This document shows, one piece after another, positions 46,214-57,960 of a DNA stretch of 64,000 nucleotides. Origin of the DNA: Chrysoperla carnea (taxonomy: Eukaryota; Arthropoda; Insecta; Neuroptera; Chrysopidae); assembly GCF_905475395.1 (NCBI RefSeq), contig NC_058337.1, forward strand, positions 110,292,368-110,356,367, given 5' to 3'. Below the pieces are notes generated by a model, which saw only the letters and a list, made by a program, of their open reading frames with translations, searched no databases and was not told the DNA's origin. The first letter of the stretch is position 1, and each line of letters begins with the position of its first letter. A program made the position numbers and the translations under genes.

Positions 46214-47989
46214 ATAAAATTAAAAAAAAAAGTTTTGTATTTTTTTATTCGCATTTTGTTGATTTCAAAACCTGCCAAAATCTGGTACGAACCAGAAACT
46301 GCAACCTTTTAATAAGAATGGCAAGTACACAGGAAATAAATGTCTTCATTTATTGTCTCTCATTGTCTCATTAAAAAAAAAATTATTGGCCAATTTTGTT
46401 ATAATAGTTTTTGAAAATTTTTCAATGGGTACGTGTATATGGCAAAATCAAGTGTAACCCCACTCCAGATATTTTGTACATTTTCTGGGCCAGAAACGCT
46501 CGCGGGAACAAATAGTCGATAGGAACGCATATAACAAACATACAACATATTTATTTTTATTTATATAGAAATACTTCAGTGAATCATCAAAAGAAGAAAC
46601 AACCTTTAAATCTTACAAAATAGTTCATTGAAATGTCATTTCCAAAATATATTAATGACAAATTAATTACCTATTTAATGAGTAATAAAATCAATAAATA
46701 AATATACTAAAACTTCTCTTGTTGTTTGCGTATTAATTACGTAAATACCTTAAGTTTATCTTCTAAAAACAGAAAATATAAAAAAATAGTTTTTACCAGG
46801 TGTTCAACTTAATGTTATTCAACAAACTACGGTTATGAATCTAATTTGACCTACCAAAAATTGCGTATAATGTATAAGACTAAAGGAAGAAGTAATAAAT
46901 TCAAACAAGATCCAGTGAATGAAGGTCAAGTTTTTTTGTAATCTTCATTGTCGTTTTTGATATAAAGAATTAAATCGAATCGGAGGGGAAAATTTTTTAA
47001 CCTTCCCATTAATTTTGGTACTTAACGTTTTTGAATAGGTAAGTAGATTTCGCGAACGTAAACTTTCTGTTCAAAAAAAGTTGTCTCCGATACTTTTCGA
47101 CACAGAGTTCAAAATTGTTATGTAACCTCGATTTGTTAGTCTACAATGTCCACTGTCATATCAACAACGGAAGAGCTGATTCCTCAAAAACATTAACTCT
47201 CGTTCCTCCCATTTCATATAATAAACTCAGGTAATTAAATTAGAAACAGTGAATCAATAGTTGGAATTTTCCTACCAAACTTTTTACCTCTTATAATTTC
47301 GTCTCGGAAAACCATAAGGAAACAATAATGCAAAAATGGGATATTAGTGTGTGTGGAATCATTTGGACTGTTTTATCGGGGCCCTATTAATGTTTCAAAG
47401 GTTGTTATAGATTGGTTTGATTTTTGTAAAGCACAAAACAGTTTTTGTCAATGAAGTAAACAATAAATGAAAAAACAAACATTTTTAGTCAAACAACAAT
47501 TTTTAATTAATTAGTAGAATTAATCAGAGGATGATAAATATTCATAAGCGTCACAATTATAATGTAAAAGATAGGTTATAGACTTTGAAAAACTTGATTT
47601 TTGTAATTGAAAAAAATATTATTATATCATTCGTTTAGAAAAAATAAAAAATAAAAACATCGAAAAGAATGAATTGTACCCTCAAATTAAAGATTCCAAA
47701 GAACTTCTTTTTTAACTTATGCACATTCCAAATTCTCAAAGACTTTTATTATAGAAACAATATTTATCAAGTTGACGCAAATAATTTAACTCATGAAAAA
47801 ATCATGAATATTCTCTATCAACTTTCTGATCGACTAGTGATGGGTGGGTGAAGGAAAAGTATTAATGAAGAATTGTTTGGAAACTTTTGATACGGAACCA
47901 TTAAATTATTAAAATAATATTATTATTTTTAATCAATGATCGTTATGTGACAAAAATTAAATAATTATTCAACATAATGATGAGATGGG
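46214..47989. other. Spacer between genes B and C
   Basis: No further paralogue or other gene was recognised in this 1.8-kb AT-rich stretch. A 60-codon frame at 47669-47851 lacks any recognisable feature. Confidence 0.5.
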
Positions 47990-48130
47990 AACCGGTTATT
48001 AGAATAAATATTTAAACAAAACAAAAAACGTCTATGGGAATTTTTTAAATTAAGTATAAATAGTCTGAAACATTGTTCTTTTCAAAAATAATAGTTTTGT
48101 GAAGTACTTGGAATAAGCACATAATTGAAA
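47990..48130 (+). promoter_or_regulatory. Gene C promoter: AACCGGTT site, kappaB-like box, TATA box
   Basis: AACCGGTT is at 47990-47997 and TATAAATAG starts at 48055, 65 bp downstream. Between them GGGAATTTTT (48036-48045) fits the loose insect Rel/NF-kappaB consensus GGGRAYYYYY, but genes A and B only partly keep it. The leader of 76 bp from TATA to ATG shares ATTGTTCTTTTCAAAAATAA and CATAATTGAAA with gene B. Confidence 0.75.
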
Positions 48131-49152
48131 ATGTTTAAACTCGTGGTGATTTTGGCATTGGCTGTAACTGTTTTCGCTGTAAGTAAATTTATTTATAAAA
48201 TTAATACCATATTGAGAGTATATTTAAGTTAAAAATGCTAAAGTCCATTGATGATAAAAATCTACAAAAGGCTATCAACTGTTTTTTCCTAAAATTACAC
48301 TGAAAATTTTTCTAACAATTTTAGGTTAGGTAATAATTATAGATCAGTCTAAAATCAAAATTTTTAATTAAATTCTACTACTACATTACATAATTAACGT
48401 CAAAATTTATATTATTACTTTAAGCTATATCTTTCGTAAAGAGTATTTAGTCATTTTTAAAATAAATTTTTTGGTTTTTGTTTTAATTATTCGATTAATA
48501 CGAGATACCGATATATTTTCTTTTGATGTGTCTACAACCTGAAGGTGGCAGGTGACTCATAATCTTGGTGAGATGAAAAACGAAAAATTACAAAAAATAT
48601 AAAATAATTACGTTAAAAAGGTCCATTTTCTTTAAAATTTATATGCTAGTATTTGCAAAAATATTAAAATTATACTCAATATTTTTTGTGAGTTACTAAA
48701 ACGCATTTTTATAACTATTATAGGGGGGAAAAGAGGAAAAAAAATATGGATCAGGAAGCTTTGACCAACACGGTCATGGTGGTGGATTCCAACAAGGAGG
48801 ACAACATGGTGGTTTCCAACAAGGTGGTCAGCATGGTGGATTCCAACAAGGTGGATTCCCACATGGTGGTCAGCAAGGTGGATTCCAACAAGGTGGCCAA
48901 CATGGTGGATTCCAACAAGGTGGCCAACATGGTGGATTCCAACAAGGGGGCCAACATGGTGGATTCCAGCAAGGAGGGCATGGTGGAAGTCAACATGGAC
49001 ATGATCAATTTGGATCGCACGGTAGTCAACATGGTCATGGTGGCGGTCAGTACCAAGGTCAGCATGGTGGTTCACATGGTGGATTTGATCAACATCATGG
49101 TGGTTCACATGGAGGTTTTAGCGGACAAGGACCACATGGCCATCATTACTAA
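48131..49152 (+). CDS. Cluster gene C: Gly/His/Gln-rich secreted peptide (158 aa), tenecin-3/holotricin-3-like composition
   Basis: Exon 1 is 48131-48178 (MFKLVVILALAVTVFA, GTAAGT donor). Exon 2 is 48724-49152 after a TATTATAG acceptor, phase 0. The mature protein starts GGKEEKKYGSGSFDQHGHGG, then carries about eight units of the nonapeptide GGFQQGGQH (residues about 36-102). It continues with GGSQHGHDQFGSHGSQHGHG, GSHGGFDQHHGG and a GPHGHHY end. It lacks the GGVNIQ-IGTQNN module of A and B but shares their KxxGSGS start, QFxxxGSQ and FDQHHG motifs. Gly/His/Gln-dominated composition recalls the beetle antifungal peptides tenecin 3 and holotricin 3. That is a compositional likeness and may be convergent. 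A cuticular or egg/saliva role is also possible. This is the most complete member: its stop coincides with the conserved 3' block. Confidence 0.85.
48781..48981 (+). repeat. Coding minisatellite, 27-bp unit, about eight copies
   Basis: Units start at 48781, 48808, 48835 (15-bp short), 48850, 48877, 48904, 48931 and 48958 (24-bp short). The common form GGTGGATTCCAACAAGGTGG is followed by CCAACAT. Open frames on the other phases and strand here are shadows of this repeat. Confidence 0.9.
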
Positions 49153-49165
49153 TGTATTCAATAAA
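49150..49165 (+). terminator. Gene C stop and AATAAA polyadenylation signal
   Basis: The TAA stop (49150-49152) is followed by TGTATTC and AATAAA at 49160-49165. The signal overlaps the conserved CTAATGTATTCAATAAAAT block and lies only 7 bp after the stop codon, so the 3' untranslated region is predicted to be very short. Confidence 0.8.
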
Positions 49166-50180
49166 ATTAAATTTATGTTCTTTTAATACTACTTGTATTT
49201 TTTTTTCATTCCCATTTCGATTCTTATAAAATCTGCCAAAACATACGCATCGCATGTTAAGCCATCCCAAAATGTAACAAAAAAAACTCTAATTTTCGAT
49301 TCTCTGTATTTATTTGGAGTAATGCGGACATAATCATCTCGAAAAATAGCATAATTTATTTAATTCACAAAATTTTCTAGCACTTATAATTTTAAGTCTA
49401 GTATTTTTTTTAATTTGATTAAAATACCATGCGAACTTCTAAAGTATTGGGAACGAAAAACGTGTCAGAGCTTACACTTGAGGGTTTTTAAAAATGGAGG
49501 ACTACACGAAAAAACAACGCATTTTCACTGCTAATCATTTTATTAATATTGGAGGTGTAGACTTTTATGCAAAATGGTCAACTTTAATTTAACTTCGAGT
49601 ACAATTTTATCCTTTGTTAATTTTGAGAGACACTTGGAAATATTCTATGCGACATTTGGAATCAAATTGCAAAGTATTGAAACTAGCACTTCTTTTTACC
49701 ATTTATATATTCATAAAATGAAGAAAAATCATTAATGAATGAAAAATCGTTAATTTTATACAAATTTCTCTAAAAAATAATTAGTCAGATAATTTAGTCT
49801 AGCTAATGATTATCTTAAAAAATTTCAACAAATGAAATGAATTTAAACAATTTTTTTTCCCGCATATGAATAAATATTGTTGACAAAAAATAAAAATAGC
49901 TCAATAAATTAGTGAAAATTCACTAGGGATAGATTTATAAAATATACATATAAAATATAAAGCTAAAACTAAAACCAACAACAGAATAAAACGTAAAATA
50001 ACATTATATACACAGTGAGTTGTAATTGGATAAACATTTATCAGAAGGCCACTTCATGGAAACAGTCCCAAAAAGTGTCATGAGCTTCATATGTGAAGTT
50101 GGATCCAGTTTCATCTTCTTCCATTCATTGAAGACGACCATGATCTGTTACTTTCAGAAAAGATTCGTCGGCAGAGTTTT
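49166..50180. other. AT-rich spacer downstream of gene C
   Basis: No additional paralogue was recognised. The plus-strand frame at 50026-50217 has no recognisable domain and runs into the family D repeat. Confidence 0.5.
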
Positions 50181-50740
50181 TATATCATGCATATATGTAA
50201 TATGCAAGGTATACTAAGTTTAATCCCAAGTTTGTAACGCTTAAAAATATTGATGTTATGAACAAAATTTTGGTATAGGTGTTTATAAAATCACCTAATT
50301 AGTCCATTTTCGGTTGTCTGCCCGTCTGTCTGTCAACACGATAACTCAAAAATGAATAAAGATACCAAGCTGAAATTTTTACAAAGTACTCAGGACATAA
50401 AAAGTGAGGTCGAGTTTTTAAATGAGTAACATAGGTCAATTGGATCTTGAGTGCGTAGGACCCATTTTGTAAACCGTTAAAGATAGAACAAAAGTTTAAG
50501 TATAAAAAATATTCCTCATAAAAAAATAACCAACTTTTGTTTGAAACATTTTTTCGTAAACATGACTGTTTACCCTCGTGGGAGCAAATTAGACGTTAAT
50601 TGTATGGTATGTATTATATGGGAATATAAGTTATGTATGTGTGACATGTATGAATATATAATGTGATAGAGTAATCAACACTATCTATGCATGGTATTTC
50701 AACAATTAACTCAGTCAATTGTTTGTTTTCACTTGTTTTA
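50181..50740 (-). repeat. Family D repeat, minus-strand copy
   Basis: Reading the minus strand, it begins AAACAAGTGAAAACAAACAA near 50740 and ends with the TATACCTTGCATATTACATA region near 50190. It contains the reverse of TCCTACGCACTCAAGATCC and of the GACAGACAGACGGGCAGACA run. Gaps relative to the 33.3-kb copy are small. Confidence 0.78.
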
Positions 50741-51386
50741 AATATAAAATGATTTTGGGATTTTTCATTGGAGATTATTTTATTTGAATACCGCTCTCAA
50801 TGAATATTCTTTAATGTCGCGCAAACAAACATTTTGTAGCTCCCCCTGAAAAAGCCAAATTTTAGGATATGAAAATTTTTGCATAGGAGTAAAATTGTTG
50901 TTTGGCATGACCTTGAGAGTCAAATCTGAAATGATGCCAAATAATATACCTATGGCCTTAAAACTATTGCACTTTTGACAATTGTATATCAACTTATTCC
51001 CCACTCTGTATACATATATAAATAATTTATGTGTGTGTATATTTGTGATGTGATGTTGAATGTTATTTTTTTTTGTTATGTTCCAAATGTTTATTGACCA
51101 TTATATTTATTCCAATATTATAGTGGGTAAAAATAAAATAGGCTGATGGATGTGAATGAAGGTGCCTATGTACATATACCCAGTATATAGAACAACAACA
51201 TAAAAGTAGAACAATAAATACAACATTAACATGATTATAATGTTTTATGTTAGTTATGTTTTATTATAGATACATAAATATCTAACTATATTTAGTGCCT
51301 AAGGAATATTCAATTACGATATCCTTATCAAGATATTCGCACTCTTTGTCACTAACCTATGTGTTTAAAGTAAATTTTATATTATA
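50741..51386. other. AT-rich spacer, no gene seen
   Basis: A minus-strand 74-codon frame at 50780-51004 is not recognisable. No RNA gene or repeat is supported. Confidence 0.45.
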
Positions 51387-51870
51387 CTAGTTCGATACAC
51401 ACCCGCTTTACTGGGCATAAAAATTAAAACCACCGCTTTATAGCCTCCACCTCTCTTGATCTCACTTATCCTCCTTCCATAACACAGGAAGGGACTGTTT
51501 TACAAAGCTGAAATATATGCAGTTTTCAATTTTTTAAAGTGTAAACTAGTCATAATTCATTGAGTATATCAGAAAAGATGGCAATGAATTGTTTGACATT
51601 TACTATTTTAAATTTTTACAGAAATCATTAATTTATAGTTCAAAATGATGACCATAGATGGAGCAGTAAAATGTGAGATTAAATTTAATTTTGTTTTTAA
51701 TTCTATCTTTATAAATTATAGCTCATGTGTTATTCTGATGTATAAGCTATATTGTTCTACAGTTTCATTCAAATTCATTTCATAGTTTTTACGTGAAAGC
51801 GTTATAAACAAACAAATAAACAAACATTTATAGGGAAATATATAAAATATATAAGGATAGAAATTGGTTC
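51387..51870 (-). mobile_element. Helitron-like 3' end and adjoining repeat
   Basis: CTAGTTCGATACACACCCGC followed by TTTACTGGGCATAA is the mirror of the GC-rich CTAG terminus seen at 40076-40116. This places a Helitron-type 3' end at 51387 on the minus strand. The far side contains a GAAAGCGTTATAAACAAACA stretch typical of another short retroposon tail, so the region may be composite. The outer boundary is uncertain. Confidence 0.45.
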
Positions 51871-52528
51871 GGATTGATTAGAATGATTTAACAACCCGTT
51901 AAAATATGTATAGAGGCAAGCATATCCAGTATATAATCAGGATTTTAAGGAAATAGTTCAGAATTTAAAGGAAAAAATAGCGTTAAAATTGGTTTCTCGA
52001 AGTATAATAAATAATTTTCGCAATTTTATTATGGAAAATTGTTTAAAATTTTCCGATCCCTTTTCCGACCTGCAACATGCATTTATATCATTATGAGGAC
52101 AATTTTAAGAGAATCGTCTACAAAAATTGAGGTGAAATAGTTGTTTAAACTCGATTATGCGCCGATTCGTACTGTGCAATTATGACTACAAATTTATTTG
52201 GGTTTGTTTATAAGCTTACAATCGATGGGGAATCACAACAAATACGTGTTCATATGATGTCCATAACAAACGATTTTGAGTCTTACTGTTTCGATAGGCA
52301 GTAGAGAATGATTTTATAGAAGAATATAACAATCCTTTTATGTATATATTTATGTTTTTTTGAATGAAAATGACTATACATAAATCAACAACGTATATGT
52401 GTATATAATAGGTAAAACTGTACTGTGGACTATATTAATGGTACTGCGTTTAATATACATATTGTTGGGTTGGCTTGGTGAGCTACATACCAACTATAGT
52501 ATGAAAGTTTGGCATAATTGTTGGAATA
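51871..52528. other. AT-rich spacer, no gene seen
   Basis: No gene, RNA or repeat was recognised. Confidence 0.5.
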
Positions 52529-52615
52529 GTACTTTGTACAAATCTATACAGGGTGATAATACCTTAATGTTGTAAAGGTACTTTGTACCAATCTCTATAA
52601 GGTGATAATAGCCTA
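52529..52615. repeat. Tandem duplication, 49-bp spacing
   Basis: GTACTTTGTACAAATCTATA followed by CAGGGTGATAATA is repeated as GTACTTTGTACCAATCTCTA followed by TAAGGTGATAATA. The copies differ at a few positions. Confidence 0.65.
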
Positions 52616-52689
52616 CAGTAATATTCTCAAACTAGTCACATTTAAGTTCTTGTTGAAGCATGATTCATGCTGATAAACTTTGGTTATTC

Positions 52690-52775
52690 GTGTACCCCTT
52701 AAAAAAATTGCAAAAAATCGAAAAATTTTCAATTTTGATAAAACTTAGTTTATAAAGTAATTTTGACTATTCTTT
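52690..52775. repeat. Dispersed fragment related to the 2.2-3.1 kb tandem unit
   Basis: ACCCCTTAAAAAAATTGCAA, a following ATCGAAAAATTTTC and AATTTTGATAAAACTTAGTT resemble the 2925-2985 part of the tandem repeat. Confidence 0.45.
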
Positions 52776-55748
52776 CCGGATTTTATGATCTATTAATAGA
52801 AATCATTCGGTTAACAAGCAATAGTTGACTGAAATGTCACAAAAGCACCTGATTTTGTGTCGGGGATTACAAAAAATTTTCTTTAAATATTACTAAGATT
52901 GGAGTCGGTCTATGATTGCCATATTAATTGCTTGGCGTCTGTGATTTTTCCAATACATTATGTAAAAAATTCTACTAGAAATTGTAAAAGAAACATTAAC
53001 TTCTTGAATAGTCTGAGCTTTTAAAGGAATTTATTGGAACACTCTGTTTGTAGCTCACATATTATGTGTGTTATAGTTAGTTGTTAATGTTATTGTCGTT
53101 GTTGTTGTTGTTGTTACTACTACTGCTGTATAGTTGTTGAACCTCTATATACTTCTAACCTAACCTACTTCACCACCTAAAATGTTTCTGTGTAATTAAC
53201 TAGTCTAATTTTCATGTCATAACAACACTCTGATTGGTTTGATTAAATACCTACTAGTTACCTATATTATATATCACATACAACTTCTCTTCTGTACTTT
53301 CTAAATTATTATTTTGTGGGGTGGGAGTAGTACACGGGAGTTTATCGAAAATTGAGCAAATTGAACTTGTTTGTGAAGAGATTTTACATTTTGATCCCAT
53401 ATTTCAGGAAATGCCATAACTTTTATGAACACAACAAAATTAAAAAATTAAACATTACAAGTTTTGTCGAATAAAAGTCTAACAACAATTTTTTATTTTC
53501 TTGAAATTAGTATGGGATGGCGCATGTCTGCAGCTGAGAGCGATTGAGCTAATTACGTTATAAGGGCGCGCCCCGAAAAAAACTGATCAAATGGCTGATT
53601 TTAAAGAAAATTTTTTTAAAACATTTTTCATGCACTAGCCTTATAAATTATAAATCAAAAGCACCTTTGTCGTTGCTAACTTTGAGCAAAGTTATCGATT
53701 TTAAAATCCTCTTGAATTTACTATAGTTCAAAAGTTATATCAGAGAATTATCGACTATCCCATTTGAGATAATCGAGTTCCAGAAATTCATCAACGGTCG
53801 AAATGTCAACCATACGTTACACTCATATGTCAAATGTCAACCATAGTTGCTCAAGTAGGAATAATGTTTAATTATTTTTATGTTAAATGATTAGGTTAAG
53901 TATTTTTTCGTGGATGAGAATTTTTTGGATTTATATCTGTTTGAATTTTTTTATTTAAGTTGTACATGACTCAACATAATATTGGATGAGCTGATAATTA
54001 TTATAATAAAATTGGCAATCATCTAATAGTGATCCTCTCAAAAACAATAAACCAGCAACGGGATCATTTTATTGATATATTATGTTATAGAACAGGTTAT
54101 GTAGTGCGTTCGTTGATATAATAATACTTTGTTTATAATTTATTTACTTCATTGCTTACAAACACACCTTGCTTTAAAATGGCTTTAAGAATAATATAAT
54201 AGTTCCAAGAGCGTAAACTTGGTGTAAAATCATCGAAAAAGAAGAAGAATTTTGTTCAAATGAAGACCTACCCTATAAAGTTTTAACCTTCAATTTTATT
54301 CACAAATAGATCCCACGCATTAAACTAACAGATGGACAATTTTATGTTTGGACTCTTTTTAGTAGAGTTACGTAGTTTGCAACACGAAAAATATAATAAA
54401 CATCTTCCAGTGACCTTTCTTCTCAGGTCTCTATACTTTCGTGTACAAATTTAGGATACTTGATTGACAGTTCCTGACGTTAATAGAGGACACTAAATTT
54501 TAAAAGTACATTTTTCGGTTGTTCATTTGAAAGTTTAAAACATGGAATTAATAGTATATTTTAGCTTTTGTTAAGAAGTTTATCATTCCCATCTCTGAAT
54601 AAGCGTTCATAATGATTCTGTGGAAGTATCAATCTTATTTTAGAGTGGCAAAGATACTAGCTAACCAAATATGTTTTAATTTTTTTACTAAAGTTGTTGC
54701 TCGTTAGCAAAAATTGTAAAGGCAAAAAACAATAAAATAAAACATAAAAAAATCTGGGAAAATTCAGAATCGGTACTATTTTCAAGAAATGTTTTTAATA
54801 TACTTTCAGGATTTTTGGTGTGGATCGTTTATAAATTGGAGTCGATTTCTACAAACATAGAAACAAAAAAAGTTAAAAAATTAAAAATATTATCAGAATC
54901 ACTATCATTTTCAAGGAATTTATGTTGAATTTTTTCTAGATTTTACATCTGAATCGTTTCAAAATTGATTTTGATTCGGTTTTCGTTTAGCATAAATTGA
55001 AAAAAAAAAAGGTTTTCGTGAGTACCGAATGAACGCCCATTTTTGTCGTTTGCAAATCATAAACGAAATAAACTATATCAATGACACTGAATATAAAATA
55101 ATTCAGATTCTATAAAATGCAATTTTCCGAAAAATTTTTGTTTTAAGCAGTTTCATCGTATCCATTAATGAATTAAACCAGATATTTCAGTATAATTGTA
55201 TAGAAAAAGAGCTGGCACCGTCAAGAAAAAGTTGGTAGGATTTTTTCATGTTTGTGATATTTTTTATATTCTTTTTCCTATTGAAATTACGTCGGAATGA
55301 AATATGTCCTGTCTCTAAAATCTGTTGTACTGTGTCTACTGAAGAAAATCCGACTCCTGTAGGAGAAGAAAATTGCCGACTTTAACCGCGCCAATCAATT
55401 TTTTAATGTTAAAAAAACTAAGCTTTGAATGAATATTTTTATAATTTAGTTATATAGTAAAAGAATGAAGTTTCAGCTTACTAGACAGAAATTCGGAAGT
55501 TTTGCAATAAGCTAATTTCAAGAAGAAAAAATATTTCCAAAATTCAGTTTAAGTAAAATTCACGCTTGAAAACGCTGCCCGCTCTCATACCATAATAATA
55601 ATGAATATTTTAGTATTTGCATTTACATTACAAAATTTAATATTCAATTTGATTTATAGATATAAAATTTATGATATTTATTTCTTTTATGCCATTTAAT
55701 AAATATTAAATATTCATATTTATATGCGTGTACAAATACTACAAATAA
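52776..55748. other. Long AT-rich spacer, no gene seen
   Basis: No supported gene. A short (GTT)n microsatellite lies at about 53097-53117, and CTAACCTAACCT, a short telomere-like or SINE-tail-like stretch, is near 53156. Confidence 0.5.
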
Positions 55749-56398
55749 AGGGTTTTCCATTAAAAATCATATAATTTAATAGTAATAAAAGAAATAATAT
55801 AATAATATCCACTTTTAAAAATCAGATACGAATTCTCAAAATTTTGTAACTAAAATTTATGCCATTTCACAATAAAAAATCTTATTAATTAACACTTGAC
55901 TGGGTAGTGCTGTTTAATTAATATTGGAAAATCATGCAATGCAATTTTAATCAAAATTAATGTTCAGTTTGAGCGACTGACCTAATAATACATGATTTCC
56001 ATTGCCTTATATCGTCAATATGAATCCGATATTTATACGACCGCATCAAAACGTAAGGTTTAGTGTGCTCTAAATAGTAAACCCAAACAATACCATCGAT
56101 GATGTCAAACTGAGCCTGTAGGGTTGAGTTATCGAAAAATTGTTCATTTGTTTTCAATAACGCACGCCGCTTATTGCAGTTGGGAGTAACATTTAATTGG
56201 TTTCTAATCCAATGTGGTAGAGTAATCGAAAAAAATTTGTTATTAATTACGCGCGCTGCCTATTGGAGTTGAGAGTAACATCGCAATATATCACACAAAT
56301 TGGCTTAAATTACTTTTTCAAATAAAAAATGTTTTATGATCTCATACAAAAATTGCTTAATTTACGTCTACATTTCGATCATTCTAAATGGAAAACCC
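55749..56398. mobile_element. Candidate DNA transposon with GGGTTTTCCATT ends
   Basis: GGGTTTTCCATT at 55749-55760 and AATGGAAAACCC at 56387-56398 form 12-bp perfect terminal inverted repeats around a ~650-bp non-coding interior. The interior includes a ~92-bp spaced direct repeat (ATTGCAGTTGGGAGTAACAT near 56173 and ATTGGAGTTGAGAGTAACAT near 56262). A minus-strand 66-codon frame (55957-56157) has no recognisable domain. No convincing target-site duplication was seen, so the call is tentative. Confidence 0.4.
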
Positions 56399-57734
56399 GT
56401 TACACAAATATTTAAATACTATTTGTTATTAATTAAATCACATTAATTAATTTTAATTAAATAAATGTTTATTTGATTTTAAATATATGATTACTATTAT
56501 AGAACTACGTTGAACTGTTGATGGATCATACAGGATGAGTTGAAGGGTTATGTTAAAATTTAGCAATTTTTTATACAATTTTAACCCGACCTCATTGTCG
56601 CGTCTAGGGTCATTGTCGGATATATCTTAATATTGTGTATTATTGTACACGGGACATTTCTATGTCAATGTCTGTTTTATATCATCAATAGCAATAAAAA
56701 AAAAAAAAACACGTTATACATTTAAAATTTACATAGCCGTTGTGACCTGGTATAACTTACCCGTGCGCTCTTCACAGACGTGTAATCTTCATCGTATTAC
56801 CGCAACAACACTTAAAAGAATAGCTAATATTCTCAAGAAACGATAGTTCAAGAAAGCAAAGTAGCTGCTAATATGTGTACAAAAGTTGAAAGACCGCAGC
56901 TACAGTCATATGCAAAACCAAACAAGACTATCAAGATCATGTCCAATGAATAAGATAAATATGCAAACCCAATACACTAAATGTGTTAACCAAAGATGGT
57001 TAAATACAGTCCTTACTTTTGGTCTTGGTGTCGCTTATCATTCCTCGAAATGTTTTTTTGAAGAGATTCTAATAAATGGTGTGTATAAGAGAGGCAAAAA
57101 TAGGAAGTAACTAATGCCTAGTACTGTTCTGAATGAAGTTTTAATTAATAACAACCTGCCTGTATACAATCATATAAAATATAGTTTGAAACATTTGTAA
57201 AATGAAAATGGTTGAATAATATAATTATTATGATTATTTTGTAGGTAATAGCTACAACACCAGAAACTTTTATAAAACTTTTAATTTATAATCTACGCAT
57301 ATAATATTACTCCATATAGAGTTGTTACAAGATAGGTAGTTGCAGAACGTGAGCCCATGAAGATATGAAAATTTTATGATTCGTTTTACATGATTTTTGG
57401 AGGATTGATAGAGGAAAGTTTGATAATAATAAATAATAGTATAAAAAAACTATTTAAAAAAACGCTAGCTAAAAAAGTATGTTTTTTAGTTTTCTTAACT
57501 ATTATTTATTAATTTTATGGAATGTTATCTCTACGATTTTTACGTTAATCGGCCATTGTAAGTGTGATGGAAATACCGTTTAAACTACCGTTAAACTACC
57601 AAATACCGTGTGATGGAAATACCGTTTAGGTTCCGTTAAATAAAAACATTATATGCAGATACATAAATACACAGAGACATACCAAACTAAGAAAAGCGTA
57701 TTTAAACAAAACTTAAATTGGAAAATTAAAGAAA
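56399..57734. other. Spacer with unrecognised short frames
   Basis: Plus-strand frames at 56643-56846 and 56886-57110 are less AT-rich than average but show no known domain. They may be a decayed transposon frame. Near 57580-57630 the phrase AAATACCGTTTA... occurs twice (TGTGATGGAAATACCGTTTA). No gene is supported. Confidence 0.4.
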
Positions 57735-57960
57735 ATCCCGACACAAAAGCTGGTCTGATTGATTTGTTTAAAAGGTGATTTTGAGAGGGTTTTACACATC
57801 TTTTTGTAAATCACCACCTCTTGATATCGGGTACGGAACCCTAAGCTAGAACTTGAAACATAGATAAGAACATTTTTCAACAAATTAGCCATCAAACAAA
57901 AACCATTCCAATCGGTTAATCCATTTAGGAGCTACGATGACACAAATCCAGGTCTGATCG
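57735..57960. repeat. Retroelement 3'-end-like repeat (relative at 25766)
   Basis: CGGGTACGGAACCCTAAGCT, AACTTGAAACATAGATAAGA and CGGTTAATCCATTTAGGAGC match the 25.8-kb repeat. It is flanked by two copies of a GGTCTGATYGATT motif (57750 and 57951). The minus-strand frame at 57713-57895 is incidental. Confidence 0.5.

Noticed and set aside
48781..48981. CRISPR-like array
   Set aside because: The 27-bp units are back to back with no spacers and keep the reading frame; it is a coding minisatellite in a eukaryotic genome.
48632..49186. Three further long frames overlapping gene C on both strands
   Set aside because: They are shadows of the 27-bp coding repeat; only the gene C frame carries the signal exon, splice phase and the conserved stop and polyadenylation block.
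56643..57110. Two neighbouring plus-strand frames that could be a gene
   Set aside because: They are in different contexts with no joining splice sites that I trust and no recognisable domains; possibly transposon decay.
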